44,003 bases of DNA from UBA6182 sp964479585 (GTDB lineage: Bacteria > Bacillota_I > Bacilli_A > Erysipelotrichales > Erysipelotrichaceae). The notes under the pieces are model-generated. The model worked only from the letters and a program-made list of their open reading frames with translations, was not told the origin of the DNA and did not search any database. The stretch covers positions 1 to 44,003 of the forward strand of contig CAYZMP010000009.1 of assembly GCA_964479585.1 (NCBI GenBank), read 5' to 3'. The position numbers and the translations under genes are program-made. Shown piece by piece: positions 1 through 8,307 of the stretch; position 1 is the stretch's first letter; the number at the start of each line of letters is the position of its first letter.

Positions 1-52
1 TAAATTATTACACCTGTAAAGATTACATTTAAGAAATAATACTACATTATTA

Positions 53-81
53 TTGAAATACTAAAAGTGACCATATAAAAT
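53..81 (+). promoter_or_regulatory. Promoter of the AEC transporter gene
   Basis: A TTGAAA -35 box at 53-58 and a TAAAAT -10 box at 76-81 are separated by exactly 17 bases, about 25 bases upstream of the transporter start codon. Confidence 0.6.
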
Positions 82-105
82 TGATTTAATGTATGGAGGT
101 GTTTC

Positions 106-1014
106 TTGAATATTGTATTACTAAAATCTGCTTCTTTTATCATCATTATTATGATTGGGTACTTTTTAAAATCAACAAATATTATCAAAAATAAAGATAC
201 TCTTTTATTATCCAAAATTGTAATGACAATAACTTTACCAGCTACAATACTAGTTTCTGTTAAAAGTATAGAACTAAATTATGTTTCTTTACTAATAATT
301 ATTCTCGGAATAATTCCAAGTGTTGTACTTGGTTTTGTAGCCAAAAACATTTTCAAAAATCACACTATTAATGAAAGATCTATTGCAATGAATACGAGCT
401 CTTGTTACAGTATTGGAAATGTAACCATACCATATGTTTCAGCTTTATTCCCCATGATGGGTATGCAATATGTCTCTATGTTTGACATTGGTAATGCGAT
501 TACACTCTTTGGCATTATGCCTTTGATGAGTAATAACTCTTTAATTAGAAGTAAATTTAGAATAACGAATTTCATTAAAGTTCTTTTTAGCTCGATTCCT
601 TTTGTTACTTATTGTTTTATTATTTTATTAAATATAGTAAATATTCACCTGCATGATGCTATTATTCAATTAATTCAACCTATAGCAAGCGCAAACACCT
701 TCCTAATTATGTTAATGATTGGTTCCACATTAAATCTACGAATTACGCGTAACCTAATTTCATCCTCAATCAAAATTTTAACTATTAGAATTGTGGGATT
801 AATCTTATTTTCTATTCTCATCTACTATCTATTACCAATACCTGAGTTTGCAAAGTCAATTGTCATTTTATGTTTAGCGTCACCGATAGCTACAGTATCG
901 GTAATCTATAGTTATCAAATAGATCATAACAGTCCCTTACCTTCATTTGTTGCATCAGTGTCAATACTTGTTGGTATTGCATTATCAACAATCGTTGTAA
1001 TGGCTTTATTTTAA
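106..1014 (+). CDS. AEC-family (auxin efflux carrier type) membrane transporter
   Basis: A 302-residue, almost wholly hydrophobic protein with about ten predicted membrane segments. The N-terminal and C-terminal halves have the helix pattern and Asn/Pro-rich breaks of the AEC family, whose bacterial members export or exchange organic acids such as malate, malonate or lactate. The start is a TTG codon at 106, supported by a GGAGGTG Shine-Dalgarno at 95-101. No ATG is placed better. It is monocistronic, with its own promoter and a shared convergent terminator downstream. Its substrate cannot be told from sequence. An organic acid is a family-level guess, which would fit the acid fermentation genes later in the window. 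Confidence 0.8.
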   Translation: MNIVLLKSASFIIIIMIGYFLKSTNIIKNKDTLLLSKIVMTITLPATILVSVKSIELNYVSLLIIILGIIPSVVLGFVAKNIFKNHTINERSIAMNTSSCYSIGNVTIPYVSALFPMMGMQYVSMFDIGNAITLFGIMPLMSNNSLIRSKFRITNFIKVLFSSIPFVTYCFIILLNIVNIHLHDAIIQLIQPIASANTFLIMLMIGSTLNLRITRNLISSSIKILTIRIVGLILFSILIYYLLPIPEFAKSIVILCLASPIATVSVIYSYQIDHNSPLPSFVASVSILVGIALSTIVVMALF

Positions 1015-1064
1015 TCAAATTTTGTAAAATGTCTGCAGTTTTTATTGCTGCCATTTTTCTACAA

Positions 1065-1105
1065 AAAAACTATTAATGCGATAAATTCATTAATAGTCCT
1101 TTTTC
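1065..1105. terminator. Bidirectional terminator between the AEC gene and metQ
   Basis: A perfect 10-bp stem (1069-1078 pairing with 1088-1097) has a 9-base loop. It has a T-rich tail on the + strand and a run of seven T on the - strand (the A run at 1063-1069). It sits between convergent genes and serves both. Confidence 0.85.
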
Positions 1106-1123
1106 TATTTTTTATAATTATGT

Positions 1124-1924
1124 CTATGGCAACATAGATATTACAGTTGGATAAAAAGTTTCTTCAATATAATTTTTTACTTTTTGTGATGAGAGCACAT
1201 CAATCAATACTTGAGTTTTCTCACTTTCTTCTTTACCTTCTTGTACCACAAGCACATTGGCAAAGGTTTGAGCTGCATCTGATTGAGTGTCTTCTGTAAA
1301 TAACACAGTATCGGTAATGTTTGCTCCTAAAGCATAGTTACCATTGATCACTGCAAAATCCACATCCACAAGCGATTGTGCTAATAGTGCTGCTTCCATC
1401 TCCACAAACTCAATGTTGTTTGGGTTGCTTGTAATATCAAGTGGAGTTACTTGCTCATTGTTGTTTAATGTAATAAATCCATTGTCTTCTAATAGTCGAA
1501 GAGCACGTGTTTCATTAGTCGGATCATTGGGTATCGCAATAACAACTCCACCATTTGCAATCGCTTCAACATCCGTTGCTTGTCCTGGATATAATCCTAA
1601 AGGTTCAAAGTGAACTTGTAAAACCGATGACAGCTTTGTGCCACGATCATTGTTAAAGGAAGTTAAATACGGTACGTGTTGAAAGTAATTGGCATCTAAA
1701 TCTCCAGCATCTAAATTTGTGTTTGGTAAAATATAATCTGTAAATTCGACAATTTCCAATGTGTATCCAAGTGCCTCTACATCATCTTTAATCTGTTCTA
1801 AAATAATGGCATGAGGGGTTGGAGTGGCTCCAATGACAATCGTTTTATCGTTGTCTCTATTGTTGGTTGTACAACCTGTAAGAACTAATAAACTAAGTAA
1901 GGTAATGTAAATTATTTTTTTCAT
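1124..1924 (-). CDS. metQ: Methionine ABC transporter substrate-binding lipoprotein
   Basis: A 266-residue NlpA/MetQ-family protein that captures methionine outside the membrane and delivers it to MetI-MetN. The N-terminus is a lipoprotein signal (MKKIIYI then LVLTGC, Cys 18 as the lipidated residue), followed by a short polar linker and the typical IVIGATPTPHA start of the periplasmic-binding-type fold. It is the last gene of the metN-metI-metQ operon, 11 bases after metI, with an AGGAGAAAG ribosome site. It is controlled by the T-box leader upstream of metN. Confidence 0.9.
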   Translation of the reverse strand: MKKIIYITLLSLLVLTGCTTNNRDNDKTIVIGATPTPHAIILEQIKDDVEALGYTLEIVEFTDYILPNTNLDAGDLDANYFQHVPYLTSFNNDRGTKLSSVLQVHFEPLGLYPGQATDVEAIANGGVVIAIPNDPTNETRALRLLEDNGFITLNNNEQVTPLDITSNPNNIEFVEMEAALLAQSLVDVDFAVINGNYALGANITDTVLFTEDTQSDAAQTFANVLVVQEGKEESEKTQVLIDVLSSQKVKNYIEETFYPTVISMLP

Positions 1925-1935
1925 TTTTCTTTCTC

Positions 1936-2583
1936 CTATATACGACGTTTATCCATCGTATCCGCTAATGTATTAAATATACTTTGAATCACTTGAACTA
2001 ACACAATCATAATGATGATGGTCAAAAACATAACATCTGACTGTCCTCGATGCAAACCGTATCGAATGGCAATATCACCAAGACCACCACCACCAATAAC
2101 ACCAGCCATTGCGGCATACCCAACTAAAGTAATCATCGTTAGTGATAATGAACGTACAAGATTAGGCAATGCTTCTACTAAATATACTTTCACTATGATT
2201 TGATAGGGAGTCGCACCCATGGTGATGGCTGCTTTAATAAGTAAATCATCAACCTCCAATAAGGAAGACTCCACCACTCTTGCCACAAAAGGGATTGCAC
2301 CAACTGTCAATGCTACAATCGATGCTTCTACACCATATCCTCTTCCCACAATAAATCGAGTAAACGGAAATAGTGCAATAATCAAAATAATAAATGGTAT
2401 TGATCGTACGATATTAACAATCCATGCCAACACTTTCTCTCCAACGACAAATGGTAGAATGCCATCTTTTTTCCATATAATCAACAATATGCCTAAAGGT
2501 AATCCTCCAACACTTGCAAAGAAAGTTGAAAAGACAACAATCTTTAAGGTATCTATTGTTCCACTTATTAATAACTCACTCAT
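1936..2583 (-). CDS. metI: Methionine ABC transporter permease
   Basis: A 215-residue permease with about five membrane helices and the inner-membrane-component signature around the cytoplasmic EAA loop (AAITMGATPYQIIVKVYLVEA). It ends with an IGGGGLGDIAIRYG segment typical of MetI. It forms the membrane channel of the MetNIQ importer. Its start overlaps the metN stop by four bases (ATGA-type coupling), so it is translationally coupled to the ATPase. Confidence 0.92.
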   Translation of the reverse strand: MSELLISGTIDTLKIVVFSTFFASVGGLPLGILLIIWKKDGILPFVVGEKVLAWIVNIVRSIPFIILIIALFPFTRFIVGRGYGVEASIVALTVGAIPFVARVVESSLLEVDDLLIKAAITMGATPYQIIVKVYLVEALPNLVRSLSLTMITLVGYAAMAGVIGGGGLGDIAIRYGLHRGQSDVMFLTIIIMIVLVQVIQSIFNTLADTMDKRRI

Positions 2584-3326
2584 AATACCCCCAAATGATG
2601 GCTTAATAGCCGTTGTGTGCTTGTATGTTGTGGTTTTAAAAACACATCTTTAACATGACCACTTTCTACAAAATGACCGTCATCCATCACGATAACCTTA
2701 TTACAAACGGCATTAACTACCGATAGTTCATGCGTAATGATGATGATGGTTAGATTTGTTTTTTTATGAATGTTTCTAAGCAAATCTAGTATTGCTTTTG
2801 TCGTTACACCATCAAGGGCACTTGTAGGCTCATCACATAACAATATCTTCGGATCACATGCTAGTGCTCGCGCAATGGCGACTCGTTGCTTTTGCCCTCC
2901 TGATAGTTGTGATGGATACATCTTTGTTTTATCGTTTAGTCCAACAAGTGAGATCAGTTCATCCACTTTACTTTTAATCTCTTGTTTTGATAACCCAAGA
3001 AGTTGAAGCGGGAAAGCAATGTTTTCAAACACCGATTTTTGTTGAAGCAGCTGGTAACCTTGAAAGACGATACCAAGCTGCCTACGCATGGTAAGCAAAT
3101 CTTTCCCCTTTAATTTAAAGAGATCGACATCATCTAAATAAATAGTGCCTTTATCTGGTTTCTCTATTAATGATAGTTGACGAATCAATGTTGATTTACC
3201 AGCACCACTAAATCCAATAATACCAACAAATTCACCATCAGCAATGGTTGCACTCACATCATTGAGTGCCACTAATTTATCGTCTGTTCTACCATAACTT
3301 TTTGTTAATGAATCAATTTTAATCAT
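2580..3326 (-). CDS. metN: Methionine ABC transporter ATP-binding protein, short form
   Basis: A 248-residue ABC ATPase with Walker A GFSGAGKST (about residue 38), the signature LSGGQKQR, Walker B ILLCDEPTSALD and the switch His in ITHELSVV. It powers MetI/MetQ methionine uptake. Family members of the E. coli MetN type are about 340 residues and carry a C-terminal NIL/ACT domain that binds methionine and causes trans-inhibition. This protein stops right after the nucleotide-binding domain, so that feedback domain is absent. It is the first gene of the operon, directly behind a methionine T-box, which supports methionine rather than another D/L-amino acid as substrate. Confidence 0.9.
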   Translation of the reverse strand: MIKIDSLTKSYGRTDDKLVALNDVSATIADGEFVGIIGFSGAGKSTLIRQLSLIEKPDKGTIYLDDVDLFKLKGKDLLTMRRQLGIVFQGYQLLQQKSVFENIAFPLQLLGLSKQEIKSKVDELISLVGLNDKTKMYPSQLSGGQKQRVAIARALACDPKILLCDEPTSALDGVTTKAILDLLRNIHKKTNLTIIIITHELSVVNAVCNKVIVMDDGHFVESGHVKDVFLKPQHTSTQRLLSHHLGVL

Positions 3327-3349
3327 GCTATCCTTTACCCTTTCAAATA

Positions 3350-3618
3350 CAAAAAACTCTCATCCATCAAGGACGAGAGTGCTCGTGTTACCACCTTAGT
3401 TTATCCAACCATCACTGATTGAACCTCTTCAAGTACGCCTATAAAAGGTTATACTCTATCGCGTTAACGGGCGAGACCGTCATAGCCTAAAGGATAATTC
3501 CTTTCGGTATGCAACTCCAAGACCATTGTTCAAAAGCTTTAATTTACCCTTTTTCACCAACCGGGTTCTCTAACAAACATCCACTTTTTACTTTTTCTTT
3601 TCATTGTCTTTCAATATA
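3350..3618 (-). promoter_or_regulatory. T-box leader, methionine specifier, controlling metN-metI-metQ
   Basis: Read on the - strand, the leader contains a Stem I region. Its candidate specifier codon is ATG (3526-3524), inside GAACAATGG. A CCGTTAAC Stem III-like segment follows (about 3470), then the hallmark T-box AAGGTGGTAACACGAGC (3397-3381). An intrinsic terminator comes next (stem 3380-3356, T run 3355-3350). Uncharged tRNA-Met should stabilise the antiterminator and switch the transporter on. The T-box bulge and terminator are seen directly. The codon assignment comes from its position and from the methionine transporter downstream. Confidence 0.9.
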
Positions 3619-3624
3619 ATTGAT

Positions 3625-3652
3625 AGTTTATCACAAATACTTACATTGTCAA
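3625..3652 (-). promoter_or_regulatory. Promoter of the T-box/met operon
   Basis: TTGACA (3652-3647) and TAAACT (3630-3625) are 16 bases apart on the - strand, just before the T-box leader. The -35 box overlaps the end of the RocB-like gene (stop at 3649). Confidence 0.6.
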
Positions 3653-5145
3653 TCATTATTTTGTGAAAACAAACTTACAAGCACATTGTATACCCACTGA
3701 AGCGAATGTGTATCCAACCGCTCCGTGTCTTTATGGGCATCATAACCATACGGACCAATATTAACCATTGGTAAGTTTAATAATGAAATCGTTTCCCACA
3801 AATGATCATCCACAATATCATTGTCAAAGGAATATTGTTTTACTTGTTCTAACGTCTCTATCGATGGTGACCGTAGAAAACTCATATCTGAAATATATGG
3901 ATAATAAGGATGTACCATAATATGATTAATGTAGTTTTTAATAATGGCATCCATTACTTGTTGTACAAACTTGTAATCTTCTTTAGTGGTAGTGTGTGCT
4001 GGATAATATGGTGATGATAATGATAATATTATGGTTGGTTTTTCAAAAGACAACCCTTGGATATCTAAATCTAGAGTATCTTCTTTAACACTTGTCTTTT
4101 GAACTATATCCTCTTTAAATAACACTTCAAAGTCTTCAAAGACTGATTTGTTCTCAAAATAATTATTGTCGCTATATACACTAAATCGTTCATTTAGTTT
4201 ACTTATGGCTTGTTCACACGCTTTAGTAACCCCTTCTTTTAATAATTGCATCCATTGCTCAATACTACGATCAAAAGTAAGTATGTTCACTTGAGCATTA
4301 GCTACTTTGTTTGTTTTAACACTATACTGACGTGCTGGATTACTCATTGATAAACTAATGGGTACAGGTGTACTCATTTGATCAATTTGATCGGTATAAG
4401 TTGGATTAAGCAACAACTCATCAAGTATGTTTGCCATAAGATAGTTAGGATCCAATCCTAAAAATGGATCAGAAGCATGAGTTTCTTTGGAAATGACATT
4501 AATATCTACGAGCAACTTTCCTATACTACCAAAATACACATAACGATGAGGATCATTTTCATATCGACTTGTCGTATAATCACTATCAATCGCACCTTCT
4601 AGCTCAAATCCATGCTCATTTTTTAGCATAGATAGTGTACTCACAAACTGCTTCATTCCAGCAGAATTATTCTCTTCATCACTCACAAATGCAACAATCA
4701 TATTTTTATCTAACTCATCAATATGATTAGTAAAGTGTTCAATTATTTTCATCCAAACCGCAACAGCACTCTTCATATCAAGTACCCCACGACCATACAA
4801 AGTGTGCTCATCAGCTTTATGATGTTCACTTAGTTTATCCACATCAAAAGCCATAGGTTTTAAGTTGCCATAATCTTCAGTATCCACGGTATCAAAATGG
4901 GAAATCCCTACCATGCATTGAGGAATATTTTCCTTTTTAATAATCACTATAACATTAAAACGTCCTAATGGATCATTAGTGATTGTATCTTTTATTAAGT
5001 AAGAAGGATGGTGTTTAAAATAATCCAACTTCTCAAACCACTCATAAAGATAACTAGCAATATCAACTTCCCCCTTAGTATTGGTAATGCTATCAATAGC
5101 AACTAATTGTTTAGTAAGAGCAATTATCTCTTGATTAACACTCAT
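3649..5145 (-). CDS. M20-family metallopeptidase, RocB-like
   Basis: A 498-residue zinc-peptidase-fold protein of the M20/M25/M40 family. It matches the longer RocB ('arginine utilisation') branch. Visible motifs are SHFDTV (metal-ligand His/Asp, about residue 82), YGRGVLDMKSA (bridging Asp) and SDEENNSAG (catalytic Glu pair). A long insertion precedes the C-terminal ligand region. Family members hydrolyse amide or peptide bonds of small substrates in the cytoplasm; the exact substrate of RocB is not established. It starts at ATG 5145 behind GAGG. It stands alone between terminators and is not clearly linked to the methionine operon. Confidence 0.8.
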   Translation of the reverse strand: MSVNQEIIALTKQLVAIDSITNTKGEVDIASYLYEWFEKLDYFKHHPSYLIKDTITNDPLGRFNVIVIIKKENIPQCMVGISHFDTVDTEDYGNLKPMAFDVDKLSEHHKADEHTLYGRGVLDMKSAVAVWMKIIEHFTNHIDELDKNMIVAFVSDEENNSAGMKQFVSTLSMLKNEHGFELEGAIDSDYTTSRYENDPHRYVYFGSIGKLLVDINVISKETHASDPFLGLDPNYLMANILDELLLNPTYTDQIDQMSTPVPISLSMSNPARQYSVKTNKVANAQVNILTFDRSIEQWMQLLKEGVTKACEQAISKLNERFSVYSDNNYFENKSVFEDFEVLFKEDIVQKTSVKEDTLDLDIQGLSFEKPTIILSLSSPYYPAHTTTKEDYKFVQQVMDAIIKNYINHIMVHPYYPYISDMSFLRSPSIETLEQVKQYSFDNDIVDDHLWETISLLNLPMVNIGPYGYDAHKDTERLDTHSLQWVYNVLVSLFSQNND

Positions 5146-5198
5146 AATAAAGCCTCATTTCTACCATAATAGTATACAACACTTTTTGTTATTCCATG

Positions 5199-5222
5199 AA
5201 AAAAAGACCTCTCGGTCTTTCT
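5199..5222 (-). terminator. Terminator after the CAP-domain gene
   Basis: On the - strand, AAAGACC GAGA GGTCTTT is followed by a run of T. It lies about 20 bases after the CAP gene stop and ends the riboswitch-controlled unit. Confidence 0.85.
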
Positions 5223-5240
5223 TCCAGTTCAAGTTTTAGG

Positions 5241-6119
5241 TTATCGGCCACGATAGAATATTTGAACCCAACGATACTTGCCATCAGCATCTTTGGTGAT
5301 AGCAACACTAATTTCCTGATACTCAGGTTTTAAAATGTTGGCACGGTGAGACTCAGAGTTCATCCAAGCATTCACTATGCTTTCAGGTGTTCTAAAACCA
5401 CTACCTAAATTTTCACCAATGTTTTGATACTGCAAATCTCCAAATGCAGTAAAGAAACGACTTCCATCTGGACGAGTGTGTGAAAAATGAGTAATGATTT
5501 CTTGTGCACGAATTTTCGCGCCAGCCTCTAATGAGGTGTTGTATTTAAGAATCGATAAACCAGCTTTTTGACGTTCAATGTTTGTTAAACGTGCAATTTC
5601 TAATTCCCATGTTGCAGCTGGTGAACTTGAAACAGTCACCACTGGTGCAGGAGCTGGTGCAGGCTCAGCTTTTTGTTCTTGTACTGGAGCTTGCTCTACC
5701 GGTTCAGATTTGACTTCATCTTTTTGTTCTTCTTTTGGTTGTTCTACCTTAACTTCCGTTTTAGGTGCTGCGACCTTAACTTCAGTTTTTGGTTGTTCTA
5801 CTTTTGTTTCAACTTTTGGTTGTTCTGCTTTTGTTTCAACTTTTGGTTGTTCTACTTTTGTTTCAACTTTTGGTTGTTCTACTTTAACTTCAACTTTAAC
5901 TTCTTCAACTTCTTCTTTAACTTCTTCAACTTCTACAAAAAATTCTTTAACTACTAATTCAGTTTCATTGGGATCAACCAAATCTTGTTGCTCAGTTTGT
6001 GCGATTGCAACTGGTTGGTTAACTGCTGTTTCAATTTCTTGATTTTGTGGCCGGATTACACTTAACAATCCAAAGATTAATAAGGAAACAGTTAGTGTAA
6101 TAAAAGTGTTCTTGAACAT
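5241..6119 (-). CDS. Secreted or membrane-tethered CAP-domain (SCP/PR1) protein
   Basis: A 292-residue exported protein. Residues 1-22 form a hydrophobic signal/anchor. Residues about 50-165 are a low-complexity Val/Glu/Lys/Pro stalk with 9-residue VEQPKVETK-type repeats. Residues about 170-292 are a CAP domain with the family marks ERQKAGL, HFSHTRPDG, GENLGSG, and WMNSESHRANIL (His and Glu/Ser of the CAP cleft). Bacterial CAP proteins are extracellular, and their biochemical role is mostly unknown. The start is ATG 6119 behind TAGGAG. The gene follows two tandem c-di-GMP-I aptamers, so expression should follow c-di-GMP. The repeats look like a spacer that lifts the CAP domain off the membrane. 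Confidence 0.88.
   Translation of the reverse strand: MFKNTFITLTVSLLIFGLLSVIRPQNQEIETAVNQPVAIAQTEQQDLVDPNETELVVKEFFVEVEEVKEEVEEVKVEVKVEQPKVETKVEQPKVETKAEQPKVETKVEQPKTEVKVAAPKTEVKVEQPKEEQKDEVKSEPVEQAPVQEQKAEPAPAPAPVVTVSSSPAATWELEIARLTNIERQKAGLSILKYNTSLEAGAKIRAQEIITHFSHTRPDGSRFFTAFGDLQYQNIGENLGSGFRTPESIVNAWMNSESHRANILKPEYQEISVAITKDADGKYRWVQIFYRGR
5788..5898 (-). repeat. 27-bp tandem repeat coding for VEQPKVETK units
   Basis: The segment GGTTGTTCTACTTTTG recurs at 5791, 5818, 5845 and 5872 (+ strand), a strict 27-bp period equal to nine residues. Degenerate units flank it on both sides. It forms part of the stalk of the CAP protein. It is a candidate for copy-number variation between strains. 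Confidence 0.85.
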
Positions 6120-6173
6120 GTGTCACTCCTACTACCCAGCTGTTCTTTAAATAAAAAGAACAGTTTCTTTGGG

Positions 6174-6246
6174 AACTGGCTACCTCCCGTCGGAGGCCCT
6201 ATAGCTTTGCGTCCTACACTTGCATGTAGTTTGCCTTTATCAGTAA
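6174..6246 (-). promoter_or_regulatory. c-di-GMP-I (GEMM) riboswitch, gene-proximal copy
   Basis: On the - strand the aptamer reads ACTG (P1), AAAGGCAAAC, a hairpin CTACAT-GCAA-GTGTAG with GNRA loop, GGACGCAAAGCTATAGGG, a hairpin CCTCC-GACG-GGAGG, then TAGCCAGT closing P1. These are the conserved blocks of the GEMM class I aptamer. Downstream, CCAGTT from P1 can instead pair with AGCTGG (about 6145-6140), around an inner CTGTTCTTT/AAAGAACAG hairpin, 5-10 bases before the TAGGAG ribosome site. That gives a plausible switch, but no terminator T-run is present, so control of translation is more likely. Confidence 0.9.
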
Positions 6247-6305
6247 ATTGTTCTTACCTGATTTCTATCCAGTGGTTCTAATAAACAAAAAAGAACACAT
6301 CTTTG

Positions 6306-6376
6306 GAAACTGGCTGTCTCAATGAGACCCTATAGCTTTGCGTCCTACGCTTGCACGTAGTTTGCCTTTATCAGTA
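6306..6376 (-). promoter_or_regulatory. c-di-GMP-I (GEMM) riboswitch, promoter-proximal copy
   Basis: A second complete aptamer lies upstream in the same leader: ACTGATAAAGGCAAAC, CTACGT-GCAA-GCGTAG, GGACGCAAAGCTATAGGG, TCTC-ATT-GAGA, then AGCCAGT. It is nearly identical to the proximal copy outside the loops. It is followed by the same layout: a GTTCT...AGAAC hairpin and an ACTGG able to compete with the P1 strand CCAGT. Two aptamers, each with its own alternative pairing, suggest a steeper or two-input response. Confidence 0.9.
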
Positions 6377-6448
6377 TAAGTTCTAGCTTTACTTGATAGG
6401 TTTATTTAATTTTCAAATATTCTATTCGTAAGTGGCCCTTACAAGCTA

Positions 6449-6477
6449 TATATACCACATTATTAAAACCAATACAA
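6449..6477 (-). promoter_or_regulatory. Candidate promoter of the tandem-riboswitch leader
   Basis: TTGTAT (6477-6472) and TATATA (6454-6449) on the - strand are separated by 17 bases, about 70 bases before the first aptamer. The -35 match is only partial and other AT-rich options exist nearby. Confidence 0.4.
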
Positions 6478-6507
6478 GTGAATAACTCAATTTTCGCATG
6501 TTTTTCA

Positions 6508-6542
6508 CAAAAAAAAAGGATTGCGACTAGCACAATCCTTTA
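6508..6542 (-). terminator. Terminator after the acidic-tail InlB-repeat gene
   Basis: On the - strand, AAAGGATTG is followed by an 8-base loop, CAATCCTTT and a T run of about eight. It separates this gene from the CAP leader. Confidence 0.85.
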
Positions 6543-6559
6543 CTATCGTGGCATTTAAC

Positions 6560-8293
6560 TTAAATTACTTCTTCTTCTTGTTTTGTTGCGACTAGTGTTA
6601 AGAGTCCAATTATTAGGAAGAATAGAGCGATTGCTGCATAATTAGTATCATTCATTTCTGGTAATTGATCAGAATCTCCTAACACTTCACCTTCGTCTTC
6701 TAGTTCTGTTTCTTCGGTAGTTTCTTCAACTTCTTCTTCTTTTTCATCAGAATCTCCTAACACTTCACCTTCGTCTTCAAGTTCTTCAGTAGTCTTCTCT
6801 TCTTCAACAAACTCATCAGAATCTCCTAGTACATCTCCGTCATCTTCTACTACTGTCTCTTCTTCAGTTGCTTCTTCTTCTGTTGTTTCTTCATCAACTG
6901 TTTCATCGTCTTCGTCTTCATCACCATCAACATCGCCTTCGTCATCTTCGTCGACTTCATCGTCAATGATTTCATCCTCTTCGTCTTCATCTTCAACTTC
7001 ATTCATTACCCAACTACCATAAACAGTGTACTCAAGTACTTCTGCATTTAGCAAGGTGTCAAAATCAGCAGGATTTGTTAACTCTTCATTTGTAAACCAA
7101 CCTGTGAAAGTAAATCCTTCTTGTGTTGGAGCAGGAATTTCTCCAAATCCTTCTTCAAAATCAAAGGTACGTGATTCTAATAGTTCGTTTGTTTCGCCAA
7201 CTATGATAAAGTCAATGACAAATTCTATTGGAGCAACTACTTGAACAAAGCGTCCATATAATTCAATATCACTAGTTCCCATTACAGCACCATCGAAATC
7301 AAATGGTATTAAGTTCATTCGATCATCAATCAATATTGGCAGTTCAACAAAATCTTGATTATCCATGTTTTCAACATTTAACGTAAATATTGGTTGTGCC
7401 ATAGTGTACCAACCATCGAAGATAAATCCATCTCTACCATCTACATCAAATCGAACTATACTTTGTCCTTCTTCATAAGCATCACGATTAACTTCTTCAA
7501 ATTCTCCTAGTTCATCATTCCAAACAAAGTAGATAACATTGTATAAATCTGGTTGTGGTTCATCATTATCAATAATTTCCCATAATGCATAAACGGTTAC
7601 ATCTTGTGCTGGCATTGAACTAAATCCAGTAAACTGTGTTTCAAAATCAGGATCGCTGAACCATCCTTTAAACTCTAAACTATCATCACTTGGTGTAGGC
7701 TCTTCTATCGTAGCTCCTGCTTCAAACTGTTGAGCATCAATGGTAATAATTTCATGATTTGAAATATAAGTAATTGTGAATAATTCCGATTCAGGATCGT
7801 CATCAACCACTAGATTAAATGTCATATCCAAAAAGTTCAATTTATGCTTTAAAGTAACAGTTTTAGATACTCCATTTATAAATTCAACCTCTAGCTCATG
7901 CTTTTCGTTTCCGCTTCTACTTTGAGCAAAAACAGCATCAATAGATTCAACATCATCACCTGTTGTCACTTTTACATCGAGTACAGAATCTTCATTTCCA
8001 GTTTTAATCTCAATATTACTAAACTCTATAACAATCCCTGCTATAGCATTCGTTAATGTAAAAACGCCATTTGATTCTGTTAACACCCAGTTTGCACTTG
8101 GTGAAAAAGTGGAAATTAATCCTGCGCTATTATTTCCTGAACTGCTTGCATTACTAAACTGTACCTCAAGTTCTAATGTAGCTTCTTCAGCATTAACACT
8201 TGAAAAATTAAACACTCCTGGAATTAGAAATGCTGATGCAAGCATCATTACTGTCACTACCAGTGAAACTATCTTTTTACTTAGTCTTTCCAT
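6560..8293 (-). CDS. Surface protein with InlB-type repeats, acidic tail and C-terminal membrane anchor
   Basis: A 577-residue exported protein. It starts at ATG 8293 with an AAGGAGGG site; the 12 codons that could extend it upstream lie in the riboswitch terminator. Residues about 8-36 are a signal peptide (ending VNAEE). A beta-rich N-terminal domain follows (about 38-180). Next come three InlB B-repeat-like modules with the FxGWF/WY and VTVYALWE marks (about 180-430), then about 120 residues that are mostly Asp/Glu. Three VLGDSD motifs sit in that tail. The end is LPEMND, a hydrophobic helix and TKQEEEVI, which resembles an LPXTG sorting signal with altered residues. It is probably a wall- or membrane-anchored adhesin or stalk protein. 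It is controlled by the c-di-GMP riboswitch just upstream. Confidence 0.8.
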   Translation of the reverse strand: MERLSKKIVSLVVTVMMLASAFLIPGVFNFSSVNAEEATLELEVQFSNASSSGNNSAGLISTFSPSANWVLTESNGVFTLTNAIAGIVIEFSNIEIKTGNEDSVLDVKVTTGDDVESIDAVFAQSRSGNEKHELEVEFINGVSKTVTLKHKLNFLDMTFNLVVDDDPESELFTITYISNHEIITIDAQQFEAGATIEEPTPSDDSLEFKGWFSDPDFETQFTGFSSMPAQDVTVYALWEIIDNDEPQPDLYNVIYFVWNDELGEFEEVNRDAYEEGQSIVRFDVDGRDGFIFDGWYTMAQPIFTLNVENMDNQDFVELPILIDDRMNLIPFDFDGAVMGTSDIELYGRFVQVVAPIEFVIDFIIVGETNELLESRTFDFEEGFGEIPAPTQEGFTFTGWFTNEELTNPADFDTLLNAEVLEYTVYGSWVMNEVEDEDEEDEIIDDEVDEDDEGDVDGDEDEDDETVDEETTEEEATEEETVVEDDGDVLGDSDEFVEEEKTTEELEDEGEVLGDSDEKEEEVEETTEETELEDEGEVLGDSDQLPEMNDTNYAAIALFFLIIGLLTLVATKQEEEVI

Positions 8294-8307
8294 GTTCTTT
8301 CCCTCCT

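Noticed and set aside
5788..5898. Regular 27-bp repeats that could be taken for a small CRISPR array
   Set aside because: The units are contiguous with no unique spacers, stay in frame, and encode a stalk of the CAP protein.
5578..6042. Long open frame on the + strand opposite the CAP gene, rich in Ser, Thr, Phe and Cys
   Set aside because: It is the complement of the Val/Glu/Lys/Pro repeat stalk. It has no ribosome site and its composition is set by the opposite strand.
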